Source: Spirogloea muscicola (Eukaryota > Streptophyta > Zygnematophyceae > Spirogloeales > Spirogloeaceae). Taken from it: a DNA stretch of 12,872 nucleotides. Shown one piece after another: positions 1 through 12,828 of this stretch (positions are counted from its first letter, which is position 1; each line of letters starts with the position of its first letter). Made by a program: the position numbers and the translations under genes. The DNA is taken from the NCBI GenBank assembly GCA_009602725.1, contig WELB01000032.1, positions 871,660-884,531 on the forward strand, in the 5' to 3' direction. The notes under the pieces are model-generated. The model was given only the letters and a program-made list of their open reading frames with translations, searched no databases and had not been told where the DNA came from.

Positions 1-476
1 TCGCAGCCGCTGCCGCCGCCGCCAGCGCCGCCGCCGGCGCCGTCGCCGAGCAGCTGGCGGCTGGCAAAGCCCAGCAGGCTCAGGCTCGGGTTGCCTGCCA
101 GGTCGTCGCCGAGGCTGGCCGCCGCCGGCGGCAGCATGTCCCACAAATCCCCCGACGGCGAGCGGCTGTGCGACAGTGGCCGCGAGGTCGCGGCGGCAAT
201 GGCGCGGCGCGGCGGGAGGGGGGCGAGCGGCGACGCCGAGGAGCTGCCGGAGCTGGCGAACGTTGCCGCCGCCGCGACCGCCGCCGCCAGGCCCGGCTCC
301 CAGAGGCCGTCGGAGAGTTCCGAGTCCGCGCTGTTCTCGGCGGAGCAGCGCCAGCCGTGGCCGCCGCCGCCGTCGACCGGCGGCAGGAGGTCGTCGAAGT
401 CCCACATCTCGTCGGCGGCGTCGGCGGCGGCGTGGCGGAACAGAGGCGGCGGCTTGCAGTCCACCAGGGCCGCCAT
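1..476 (-). CDS. Ala/Gly-rich protein with acidic W motifs, N-terminal part (unrecognised)
   Basis: The minus-strand frame starting at the ATG at 476 stays open for 158 codons to the window edge, so only the N-terminus is seen. The ATG sits in a good eukaryotic context (G at +4, CCATGG). Visible: an acidic aromatic patch MWDFDDLLPPV at residues 24-34, a related LWDMLPP at about 111-117, an Ala run at about 64-71, a Ser/Pro-rich middle, a segment SLSLLGFASRQLLGD near 130-144, then Gly/Ala repeats. Very GC-rich third positions make all other frames look open too; this frame was chosen for its balanced acidic and hydrophobic content, its start context, and the drop to simple GC-rich DNA upstream. 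I do not recognise the family. The two W/D/L/P motifs resemble short activation or docking motifs of regulatory proteins, but that is a guess. The gene could instead have an intron inside this stretch. Confidence 0.55.
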   Translation of the reverse strand, partial: MAALVDCKPPPLFRHAAADAADEMWDFDDLLPPVDGGGGHGWRCSAENSADSELSDGLWEPGLAAAVAAAATFASSGSSSASPLAPLPPRRAIAAATSRPLSHSRSPSGDLWDMLPPAAASLGDDLAGNPSLSLLGFASRQLLGDGAGGGAGGGGSGC

Positions 477-720
477 GGCTGCCAGCGGCGGCTGGGGAGG
501 CGGGCTGGGCTGCCTGGGGGAGAGCTGGGGAGCTGGGGAGCCGCGGGGGGGGGGGGGGCTTCTGGCCGGACTGCGGCCCCTTTATGGCGCCAGGGCTTGT
601 GGGGGGGCGCGCGCCCGGACGTGGCCGAGGAGCGCGGGGAGGCCGGGGGCCACCAACAGCGGCCCAGGAGCTGTGACTGTGGGCCGCCCAGGGGCTCACG
701 GCCGTGAGCTGGCGCGTTCC
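477..720 (-). promoter_or_regulatory. GC-rich leader/promoter of the left gene
   Basis: This stretch lies just upstream of the minus-strand ATG at 476. It holds an uninterrupted run of 14 G (545-558; C-run on the coding strand) and, on the minus strand, a TATA-like CATAAAGG at about 579-586, roughly 105 bp before the ATG. CT/AG-rich repeats (about 490-540) fill the likely 5' untranslated region. The TATA match is short and could be chance; the G-run is certain as written, though its length is prone to sequencing error. Confidence 0.35.
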
Positions 721-1232
721 GGGCCCCGCGACACGCAGCCCCGGCGGTCATGCTCGTCCCGACGTGGCGCCAGGGCTCCCCCCGCTCCGGGCGCCTCGCC
801 GCTGCACCCGCGGACGTGCCCAGCAGAGCGGCTCCTGGGGCCCCGGGAGCTCGCGCTCACCACACCCTCCTGGATGGGGCTTCCCGACAGCAGAAGCCGG
901 CCGCGGGTCCCCCTGATCGCGGGACCACGACAGCAAGACGGTGGCGCGTCCGCGCCGGAGCCGGGGCCTTGCCGCCCTGCAGGTGTCGGCGGCAGCGCCC
1001 CGGCCACCACAGCAAACCCCCCTGCCCGCCGCCCCGTGCCGGCACCCCCGTGCGGACCGTCCGGGGGCGCACCCCGCGGTTGCCTCTGCACGGGCGGCCG
1101 CGCGGAGCCGTGCACGCAGCGCCTCCTGAGCTCCCCACCGTGCCCCTCGGGTCAACGCGCGGTGCGCGCTTGGCATTCCCGCCAGACGTGTTGGTTCCCA
1201 GACCTGGCGACTCGTCGTGTCGCAACCTCCGA
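721..1232. other. GC-rich intergenic DNA, no gene supported
   Basis: Several long frames are open on both strands here, but they overlap in many frames at once, are very rich in Arg, Pro, Ala and Gly, and carry no recognisable domain. That is what stop-poor GC-rich DNA gives by chance. Base composition falls sharply near 1190, where the GC-rich block ends. Confidence 0.5.
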
Positions 1233-1312
1233 CAGTGTCAAACAGAAAGAAAGAGCTCTCAGATTGACGGCAATGGCTGTGAGAGGCCAGCCCAACGAAT
1301 GTACAGAGGGCC
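1233..1312 (-). repeat. Hairpin repeat copy (retroelement 3'-end family)
   Basis: The core GGCTGTGAGAGGCCAGCCC is at 1275-1293. It is preceded by GAGCTCTC and a short spacer ending GGCAAT, and followed by a GAATGTACA..GGGCC block. The same order of blocks occurs near 8395-8450 and 12300-12385. In the sense used for the retroelement copy at 9675-10148, this copy reads on the minus strand (GGGCTGGCC..AGCC). Confidence 0.7.
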
Positions 1313-1807
1313 AAAAGGCGCGAAGAACATGAATCTACCCTTCATGACTCCTGCGAGTGGGCGCTTAATGTACTCTGATCAACTAGTGCAGATCAGAATG
1401 AAGTAGATGGCGGAAAACCGTCGCCCTGTCAAACAGCCACCGCTTCTCGTCTTCTCCACTCTATCTCCTCAGCTGGGTTACTGCCCCTCTTCTTATTCTA
1501 GCTATTCTTAGCTTACACTTATCAGAAACTTCTACTCTAGAGCAATCAAGTTCTCTTACAAGTATTTTCATAACATACCAGCAAAACCGCCCCGGTCTCC
1601 GCGGCACAGACCCAGGTCGACGCATGGCGGCAGACACAATTCAGACTAGCTCAGGCTCTGCCTGCACCCAAGGTGGGTGGCAGCCATACTTAGGGCGCAC
1701 TGGAGCAACGTGGTCGCCTCAGCATCCCTTCTCACAGGGAACGCTCCGACAGTCCACTAGGCTGAGTCAGATGGTTCCCAAGTCCAACTTGCTGCTTCGC
1801 ATTGACA
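1313..1807. other. AT-richer intergenic DNA, no gene supported
   Basis: No coding frame of interest is present. A 100-codon plus-strand frame (1624-1926) has no domain and runs into the 3' flank of the zinc transporter gene on the other strand. TTACA (TGTAA on the minus strand) recurs at about 1513 and 1556, so a longer transcript end cannot be ruled out. Confidence 0.4.
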
Positions 1808-1812
1808 TTACA
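1808..1812 (-). terminator. Candidate poly(A) signal TGTAA of the zinc transporter gene
   Basis: TGTAA on the minus strand lies about 160 nt after the stop codon at 1974-1976. TGTAA is the usual poly(A) signal in chlorophyte algae, so the position would give a short, ordinary 3' untranslated region. The motif is only five bases and the organism is inferred, so this is tentative. Confidence 0.4.
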
Positions 1813-1973
1813 TTCAATGGGATACAGCTCACTGCACCTTCCACTTTGGCTAGCCTGTGCCTACGTCTGGCAGCTCGCGGGCCTCTTCGACTACGCTACG
1901 CTTGCAGCACGTGCTACTGCGTGTGAGCCTGATGGCAGGCATTCGGTAGGACGTGCAAGAATTGTGCGCCTCG

Positions 1974-8126
<6,153 letters not shown>

Positions 8127-8394
8127 CCCTGCCGGTCGCACATACGGCTCTCTACGGCGTCAGGAGCCTGACAAAGCAACGCCTGAGACGGCAGGAGGCC
8201 GCCGCCTCCGGCGGCAGCAGTAGTTGCGGCGGCGCAGACGGCGGCGGCGGCGGCGGCGGCGGCGTGGCAGCTGATGGGGCGCGCGCGCCGTGGCGGAGGT
8301 TTCCGCGCGGCGGGCGGGAGACGACCGGGCGGGCTTTCGAGCGATTTGGCCCAGGGCTTGCGGGCTTGCATTTCTTCATCCGTTTCAGAAACAG
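8127..8394 (-). promoter_or_regulatory. GC-rich leader/promoter of the zinc transporter gene with upstream ATGs
   Basis: The stretch holds a (CGG)n run at about 8239-8264, CpG-rich DNA, and no TATA box I can support. On the minus strand an ATG near 8378 opens a 75-codon proline-rich frame ending at 8152, and an ATG at 8143 in a poor context opens a frame that overlaps the start of the transporter out of frame and ends at 7982. If transcription starts far enough upstream, both could act as upstream open reading frames. The transcript start is not known. Confidence 0.4.
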
Positions 8395-8450
8395 CTCTCT
8401 GATGTAAGGCAATGGCTGTGAGAGGCCAGCCCAAAGGAATGAACAGGCTG
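8395..8450 (-). repeat. Hairpin repeat copy at the 5' flank of the zinc transporter gene
   Basis: It has the full block order: ACAGCTCTCT, short spacer, GGCAATGGCTGTGAGAGGCC, AGCCCAAAGGAATGAACA. The copy reads on the minus strand in retroelement sense, the same direction as the gene, and ends only about 270 bp upstream of the gene's ATG. Confidence 0.75.
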
Positions 8451-8483
8451 CCCTCGCACAGCCATGCTTCCTCCGGCTTTGAA

Positions 8484-8700
8484 AGCAAGCGCGGCCAGAT
8501 TATCTGGTGGCTGGGAGAGGCCAGCTGGTGTGGTCCTTTTTCCAGCTAGCTATTCAGACTTGCATCTACTGACTAGAGGTTACTGAGAGTCCGCTGGCTG
8601 CTGTCTCAGTTCTTAGCACTCCGGCCTCTCCCAGCTAAGCAGCTACTAAGGGGCCTGAAGAAGTGGCTCTCCCAATGGGGGCAAGGGCTGTGAACTTCTT
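8484..8700. repeat. Repeat unit of retroelement 3'-end fragments (unit 1)
   Basis: Ordered blocks: GCAAGCGCGGCCAGAT with GGTGGCTGGGAGAGGCCAG (8484-8525), a 75-bp block (8551-8625), an inverted GGCCTCTCCCAGC (8623-8636), then AAGCAGCTACTAAGGGGCCTGAAG (from about 8636) and CCCAATGGGGGCAAGGGCTG. The same blocks recur at 8767-8815 and 9008-9320, so the region grew by insertion or duplication of one family. Confidence 0.7.
8551..8625. repeat. 75-bp direct repeat, copy A
   Basis: The block begins TATTCAGACTTGCATCTACT and ends CTTAGCACTCCGGC. It is nearly identical to 9174-9248, with only a handful of mismatches, and in the same orientation about 620 bp apart. Confidence 0.9.
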
Positions 8701-8815
8701 CTTCAAGGGCTGTGAGAAGCCAGCCCGAAAAGAATTGACAAGGTTTGAAGGGGCCAAACTACGAGCTAAGCAGCGACTGCGGGGCCTGAAGAGGCTATGG
8801 CAGAACGGGGAGAGC
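8700..8815 (-). repeat. Repeat unit of retroelement 3'-end fragments (unit 2)
   Basis: A hairpin variant GGGCTGTGAGAAGCCAGCCC is followed by a GAATTGACAAGG block, GGGGCC, then AAGCAGCGACTGCGGGGCC and TGAAGAGGCTATGGCAGAA. Block by block it aligns with 9033-9152 on the same strand. Confidence 0.7.
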
Positions 8816-8884
8816 CACTTCCCAGCCACCAGTTAATGTGGCCGCTTGCTGCTTTCTCCAATTTATGGTGCTTACGGATGTGTG

Positions 8885-9007
8885 CCCCATGCCATTCTTT
8901 TGGGCTGCCTTTTCAGAGTCTTTCGCGAAGTAGTAGACCTTTTCTCTTTAACAAAAGTAAGAAGCACGGCCAAATTGACTGGTGGCAGTGAGAGGCCAGC
9001 CCAAAAG
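8885..9007. repeat. Inverted pair of hairpin repeat fragments
   Basis: A plus-sense fragment (CATTCTTTTGGGCTGCCTTT, from 8891) faces a minus-sense fragment (GGCAGTGAGAGGCCAGCCCA, from 8984). About 75 bp of unrelated DNA separates them. Confidence 0.55.
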
Positions 9008-9318
9008 CAAGCGCGGCCAGATTGACTGGTGGCTGGGAGAGGCCAGCCCAAAGAACTGGACAAGGTCCAGAGGAGCCGGATTTAAAAGCCTAGAAAGCGC
9101 TAAGCAGCTACGAAGGGGCCTGAAGATGCTATGTCGGAATGGGGGAGGATGGACCACTCAGTAGTTAGTTACTTATTCAGACTTGCATCTACTAACTAGA
9201 GGTTACTGAGAGTCCGCTTTGCTGCTGTCTCAGTCCTTAGCACTCCGGCTCCTTCAGACCTTGTCCATTCCTTTGGGCTGGCCTCTCCCAGCCACCAGTG
9301 GATCTGGCCGCGCTTGCT
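9008..9318. repeat. Foldback structure with about 73-bp arms
   Basis: The arms at about 9008-9080 and 9243-9318 are inverted copies of the same sequence (GCAAGCGCGGCCAGAT, GGTGGCTGGGAGAGGCCAGC, then a GACAAGGTC..GGAGCCGG block) with few mismatches. The 160-bp spacer carries a unit of the AAGCAGCTACGAAGGGGCC block and the second copy of the 75-bp repeat. It could form a long hairpin. It may be a MITE-like element, or two family members inserted in opposite directions. Confidence 0.75.
9174..9248. repeat. 75-bp direct repeat, copy B
   Basis: This is the second copy of the block at 8551-8625, in the same orientation, and lies inside the foldback spacer. Confidence 0.9.
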
Positions 9319-9334
9319 TCGTAGTTACTAGTGA

Positions 9335-9722
9335 GGAGCCTCAAATCCGACAGACTAGCTGGCGGAAAAATATCCCCCTGACGAAAGCCGGAGGCCGCAG
9401 CGAGAGCACGGCCAGCACGCAGATGCAAGGCGTTGGCCATGGACCGCTGAAGGGAGACGGACAATCGCATACAGTATACCTGAGCCCACGAGCCAGCGGA
9501 AGTGAAGTCAGCCGGTTCACCGCGCCTGCGAGACACAGCAAAAATAAAATACGGCGCGCCGCGCAAGCCTGGCCAGCAGGTCGAGCCACTGGGACCCGAG
9601 AGCCACTTCCACGTCCACGTCCAGCAAAGGGCCGACGGACTCCACGCACGTCGCGTTTTCCTTCTGCGTAGACCTTGTGGCCACCCCCACAAGCCGGCGG
9701 GCCACGTCTTCTCCTGGACGTG
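9335..9722 (-). pseudogene. Decayed C-terminal tail of a retroelement reverse transcriptase ORF (copy 1)
   Basis: On the minus strand a conserved tail is readable across two frames: WLDLLARLARRA (about 9590-9560), a frameshift, then QVYCMRLSVSLQRSM and LHLRAGRALAAASG, ending LSDLRLL near 9340. The same blocks occur in copy 2 on the other strand. In the family (algal retroelements with a reverse transcriptase upstream) this tail has the pattern: position with W and LL, then R-x-S/A-V-x-x-x-R-x-x-H-L-x-L-R-G/A. The frameshift and the missing reverse transcriptase make it a dead 5'-truncated fragment. It starts against copy 2 near 9700. The exact retroelement clade is not determined. Confidence 0.7.
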
Positions 9723-10148
9723 GTGACCACAGACGCATACGACCGCTCACTCCCAGCCCAATGTGCCATCAAGGCTGGGTATGCGGTCGCCTGCCCCGCT
9801 CGAGCTAAGGACCTCAAATATGCTGATCATCCGCGGGAAGACGAGTTCTTCCCGTTGGCTATGGACACGCATGCGGCGTTGGGCGCTCGGTGGCTCGAGC
9901 TGCTCAACCAGCTCGTCCACCACGCCATCGTCTGCCGCTTCCATAGGGAGCCGGTGGCCTTTCCTGCAGCCGGGTCGCTAGCGCAGGTGTACCGGATGCG
10001 CTTGGCCGTCTCGCTGCAGAGGTCTATGGCCCGCTCGCTGCACCTGCGTGCCGGCAGAGCCCTCGCTGCTGCCTCTGGCTCTGGCCAGGGAACCCACTTC
10101 CAGGAGCCTAGCTTCTCTGACCCGAGGCTGCTTAGCAGGGGTTACTGA
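9675..10148 (+). pseudogene. C-terminal tail of a retroelement reverse transcriptase ORF (copy 2), 5'-truncated
   Basis: An intact frame of about 157 codons ends at TGA 10146-10148. Readable blocks: LDVVTTDAYD, KDLKYADHPREDEFFPLAMD, ALGARWLELLNQLV, then SLAQVYRMRLAVSLQRSM and LHLRAGRALAAAS. The order (RxxDV-VTD, K-Y, F-P-DT-G, LL-L, then an R..S/A-V..R..HLxLRG-like end) matches the region after the reverse transcriptase domain in retroelement proteins of algae. No reverse transcriptase motif such as YxDD is found upstream, because the element is cut at its junction with copy 1. The first Met is accidental. Its 3' flank (10149-10256) matches the repeats found all over the window, which ties that repeat family to this element. 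Confidence 0.7.
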
Positions 10149-10256
10149 ATGATACGTAGCTGCTTCGTTCTTGTTGTGCTTCTTTTTCTTAGCGCTTTCC
10201 CTGGCCCCCTTCATGTACTTTGTTCATTCATTTTTGGGCTGGCTTTTCCAGCCCCT
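10149..10256 (+). repeat. 3' untranslated part of retroelement copy 2 with hairpin
   Basis: After the stop come CGTAGCTGCTTCG, TTAGCGCTTTC, a GGCCCCCTTC block, TTTGTTCATTCATTTTTGGG, then CTGGCTTTTCCAGCC. In reverse complement the same order is seen at 9033-9110 and in part at 8700-8775. It carries the hairpin core GGCTGG/CCAGCC at its end. This is the best evidence in the window that the short dispersed repeats are 3' ends of this element. Confidence 0.65.
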
Positions 10257-10620
10257 ATCCTCAATGGGCAAGCCCTTTCTTCTTGATTTATCGGCCCCCT
10301 TAGCATGGGGCCTCGTTTCATATGGCCCCAAAGGTGCACTAGCTTTTGCCTGGACACTGTACTGGCTCAAGTTACTTTGCCTCCCTTATTCATGCGCACC
10401 TAAAAGGAGTAGACTCGGCCCAAGGAGGCTAGGCCCAAGGGGGCCGAGGGCAGTGCGTGGCCAGCCCGAAACGGTGGACGGTCCATAAGTTACTTCCTTC
10501 CGGTCCAAAGCGACCGGAGAGCTTTAATCACACGGCTATACAAGTACTACGAAGGATGGTTTATCAGTAAAATTATGTAATTCCTCGTTAGCAGCACCTC
10601 AAGTCAAAGACTAGCAGCCG
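10257..10620. other. Repeat-flanking DNA with GGCCC-rich hairpins, no gene supported
   Basis: It holds a perfect stem CTCGGCCC/GGGCCGAG (10414-10421 with 10441-10448), a CCGGTC/GACCGG stem near 10500-10517, alternating GGCCCC and GGGGCC blocks at about 10291-10335, and a diverged hairpin-repeat core at about 10449-10470. The 105-codon plus-strand frame here has no recognisable domain. Confidence 0.5.
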
Positions 10621-10644
10621 GAAAGCATTCTCTTTGCCGATAGC

Positions 10645-10850
10645 CAGAGGCGACAGCTAGAGCACGGCCAGATGCAGATGTAGATGCAGGGTGTGGGCCA
10701 TAGCCAGCTGCAGGGTAATGTATTGTTGCATGCAATACACCTGCAAGACCGAGCTAGGCGGCGTTGAATTCAGCCTGCTCGCCATGCCGCCGTTGGACAT
10801 GGCACGGCACGCTAGCCGGCACAACAGGTCCAGCTTGTGAGACCCGACTA
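10645..10850 (-). pseudogene. Strongly decayed retroelement tail (copy 3)
   Basis: On the minus strand LDLLCRLACRAM is followed by QVYCMQQYITLQLAMAHTLH and then an in-frame stop, aligning with the WLDLLARLARRA and QVYCMRLSVSLQRSM blocks of copy 1. A Leu/His stutter from a short CATCTACATCTGCATCTG expansion replaces the LHLRAG end. It is clearly the same family but older than copies 1 and 2. Confidence 0.6.
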
Positions 10851-11040
10851 GACGGGGTGGAGAGAGGAGACAGTGGCTGTGAAAAGGAGAGAAGCAGCTC
10901 TGCCGAGGGTGGCGAGGGCTGTGGATTATTGCCTCCTTATCCTCCTTGGTAAGGCAGGGAGGGAGGAAAACGGAGTGTGCAATGAGTGCTGGAGGGCTGT
11001 GTGACCAACTACGAAGGAAAGTACATTGTCAGATGTACAT
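10851..11040. other. Intergenic DNA, nothing supported
   Basis: Purine-rich DNA with GAGG and GGAGGGAGG runs. I see no gene, repeat copy or RNA structure that can be supported. Confidence 0.4.
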
Positions 11041-11243
11041 CAACTGCTGTTAAGCTGACCCACTCAGTAACCACGAGTCAGCACATAGAGGTCGCCAACT
11101 AATGCCCGCATACCGGACGGCGAATGACAAACCCTTGTGCCACCAGCTAAAGCTCGACCAGCTTTCTGGTGCAAAGCATGAGCCTGAGCTGGCTGCAGAG
11201 AGGCTGACACAATACGTCGCAAAAAACGACGAATTTACAACTG
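11041..11243 (+). CDS. Coding-like stretch of unknown identity (possible exon)
   Basis: The plus-strand frame is open from after a TAA near 11050 to TAG 11241-11243, about 63 codons. Its content looks protein-like: LSNHESAHRGRQLMPAY, KPLCHQLKLDQLSG, HEPELAAERLTQYVAKNDEF. Charged and hydrophobic residues alternate as in a helix and codons are mixed, not GC-driven. An ATG in frame at 11102 would give a 46-residue protein. I recognise no family. It may be an exon of a gene that continues at 11470, a remnant, or chance. Confidence 0.25.
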
Positions 11244-11469
11244 GCATGCCGATCTCGGCATAGAGGGATAGGAAGGGAAGATATTATGACGCTACGAGGT
11301 GCAGCACATCTGCTGAATGATGTGCATCCATATCGAGGCTTTCCCACTGACCCTGTCCACTGTTATGGCGCTCGCCTCTCACGGCAATCGCCTCCTTGTA
11401 GAAGAGCTTCTCACCTAGAAAATGCCTGAAGTCCTTCGCAATCCGCTTACCAATTATTGGGCCTTACGA

Positions 11470-11836
11470 CTTCTAGTAGGTTGACCGTTCTTCGTTTGCT
11501 TTTGGAAGAGCTGCTTCGTCTCTCTTTGAAGAGCTCCCGAGGATCTCCAAGAGGTTGTGCTTGGCGCTGGTGGCAGCCCCACTCTGTGGTAATTCAAAGT
11601 ACTAAATCATGCAGAAGGACGGCTGCAGGGAGCCAGCTGGCGTCGAAGCCTGCGACTACTTCGTCTGGCCTTCCAAGCAGCGGAGAAAAAGTTGGGCAGC
11701 TGGTGCCCGGGACAGGCAGCGAGCTATGAAGTTCAGGGCGAAGTCAAGCGCAAGCGCGAGGAATGCGCCACTGCAAAAAGGAGAACCCTCAACGAGAAGA
11801 TTCTTGACGCATTCCTCAGGCCTACTGTAGGACCGT
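11470..11836 (+). CDS. Two coding-like stretches that join in phase across a possible intron (unknown)
   Basis: After the acceptor-like CTTCTAGTAG near 11480, a plus frame reads VDRSSFAFGRAASSLFEELP and ISKRLCLALVAAPLC, reaching a donor-like G|GTAATTC at about 11590. About 93 nt later, after GGCCTTCCAAGCAG (about 11680), a second stretch in matching phase reads EKKLGSWCPG, SYEVQGEVKRKREE, TAKRRTLNEKILDAFLRPTV and ends at TAA 11834-11836. The intron is small for this window but close to the shortest seen in the zinc transporter gene (113 nt). No family is recognised. The opposite strand also gives plausible hydrophobic peptides here, so strand is not certain. Confidence 0.25.
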
Positions 11837-12003
11837 AACCTGAAGCCCAGCCCTAGAGAAGCAGCTCACTCGCCATAAGCAAGGCGAAGAAGGTCAGGAA
11901 GTTAAGTAGCGTCCTCAATGGCAATGGCTGGTCGTTACGCAGTAAAATTGGAAGCTTTGTGCATGTACACTGCCATGGCCGCGCTGTCTGGGGCACCAGT
12001 TTA
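11837..12003. other. Intergenic DNA, nothing supported
   Basis: No gene is supported. A minus-strand peptide with a hydrophobic stretch (LLNFLTFFALLMA) next to a donor-like GTGAGC is visible, but its longer frame runs upstream straight through a hairpin repeat copy. Confidence 0.35.
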
Positions 12004-12080
12004 GGGTCAGCCGAACGAGGAAACAGCTTTTTCAATGTGCGATGCCTGTGAGAGGCCTGCCCCAAAAGAGTGCCCAAACC
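12004..12080 (-). repeat. Diverged hairpin repeat copy
   Basis: GAAACAGCTTTTTCAATG is followed by GATGCCTGTGAGAGGCCTGC and CCCAAAAGAGTGCCC. It has the same block order as at 8395-8450, but the hairpin has changed on both sides (GGCTG to GCCTG, CAGCC to CTGCC). Confidence 0.65.
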
Positions 12081-12214
12081 CATCTGACCATGGCCTCAGC
12101 GCCACTGCCCTGCGTCCAGTGCTTTCTTGTGCTGGGTGTCGTCCTTGTAGTAGCCATTTGTCATCTTGATTAAGCTATTCAGTCGAGTTGGGCCACGCCT
12201 CGACCGTGTACAGA

Positions 12215-12360
12215 TTTTTGGGCAGGCCTCCTATAGCCACCGTCCCTCTTGCCTTGCAAAGTTTGCCGCCCACAAGAGAGACGAGAGCTCTTTCGGAAGG
12301 AATTGGAGAGCAGCTCTCCCAATGCAAGGCAATGGCTATGGAAGGCCAGCCCAAAAAAGT
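12215..12360. repeat. Foldback pair of hairpin repeats (about 145 bp)
   Basis: The left arm TTTTTGGGCAGGCC..TATAGCCACC (12217-12247, then CTTGCCTTGC) is an inverted copy of the right arm GCAAGGCAATGGCTATGG..GGCCAGCCCAAAAAA (12324-12357). An inner inverted pair GAGAGCTCT/AGCAGCTCTC lies between them. The size and symmetry are those of a small MITE-like element. Confidence 0.65.
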
Positions 12361-12600
12361 AATGAACAATATCTGAAAGGGCCGGGTGCACAGAAAACAT
12401 GAGAGAGTGCTGTAAAAGATTGCTTCCTTACTCAAAGGCGGCGGTGGCTGAGGCCAGCCTTCGAGGAAAGCGGCCAAGGTCTGCGAGAAGTGCCCATGAG
12501 ACACGGCATTTCCAGTCAGGCCGTCCACCTTTCTGCGTAGTGCGGAGACATTCGTTGACCGGACGGCCGCAAGAGCTGACCCTCACGCGCCTGCAGCCCC
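12361..12600. other. Upstream region of the right gene, nothing further supported
   Basis: No gene, RNA or repeat beyond the tail of the foldback (GAACAATATCTGAAAGGGCC) can be supported. GC content rises towards the right gene. Confidence 0.4.
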
Positions 12601-12610
12601 TCCCGCTTGT

Positions 12611-12620
12611 GCCACGTGGC
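12611..12620. promoter_or_regulatory. Palindromic G-box GCCACGTGGC
   Basis: A perfect 10-bp palindrome around CACGTG lies about 160 bp upstream of the plus-strand ATG at 12781. G-boxes of this form bind bZIP and bHLH factors in plants and algae, often at light- or stress-controlled promoters. Function is inferred from position and sequence only. Confidence 0.45.
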
Positions 12621-12720
12621 AGGAGACACCGTGACCCGCACGGCAAGCACGGGCAGGAGAGCGGCTCAGGGGGGGTTGAGGGGTCGGGGAGCGAGGCTCG
12701 CACTAGTAGCTCAAAGTGCG

Positions 12721-12768
12721 CCGCGGGGAGAGGGGGGAGGAGGAGGGAGGCGGGGGCGGGAGCTCGGG
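12721..12768 (+). other. G-rich tract in the leader of the right gene
   Basis: Runs GGGG, GGGGGG, GGG, GGGGG and GGG follow each other within about 45 bp on the coding strand, just before the ATG. Four or more G-runs with short loops could fold as a G-quadruplex in DNA or in the 5' leader of the mRNA. Confidence 0.45.
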
Positions 12769-12780
12769 GTAAAGGCCGCC

Positions 12781-12828
12781 ATGGCGGCCAGCGCCAGCGC
12801 CAGCGCTCGCCTCCGTCTCCTCCTCAGC

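Noticed and set aside
91-1406. Long plus-strand frames (up to 413 codons) across the left GC-rich block
   Set aside because: Many frames on both strands are open together, the products are Arg/Pro/Ala/Gly stutter without domains, and they run through the hairpin repeat at 1275. The balanced minus frame starting at 476 explains the left part better.
8152-8412. Minus-strand proline-rich frame as an N-terminal extension of the zinc transporter
   Set aside because: It is in another frame and ends before the transporter ATG; an in-frame TGA at 8160-8162 blocks extension of the transporter itself. It is at most an upstream reading frame.
8400-9320. CRISPR-like array, because of recurring short repeats with spacers
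   Set aside because: Repeat units differ in length, orientation and spacing, and match a retroelement 3' end in a eukaryotic setting.
9219-9671. Plus-strand 150-codon frame over retroelement copy 1
   Set aside because: It is the antisense shadow of the minus-strand tail and has no recognisable content.
11470-11840. MYND zinc finger gene, suggested by the lead-in KRLCLALVAAPLCGNSK
   Set aside because: The pattern of later Cys and His residues required for a MYND finger is absent in all three plus frames.
11853-12083. Minus-strand 76-codon frame with a hydrophobic end (LLNFLTFFALLMA)
   Set aside because: Its first third is a translated hairpin repeat copy, and no phase-matched next exon of convincing content was found.
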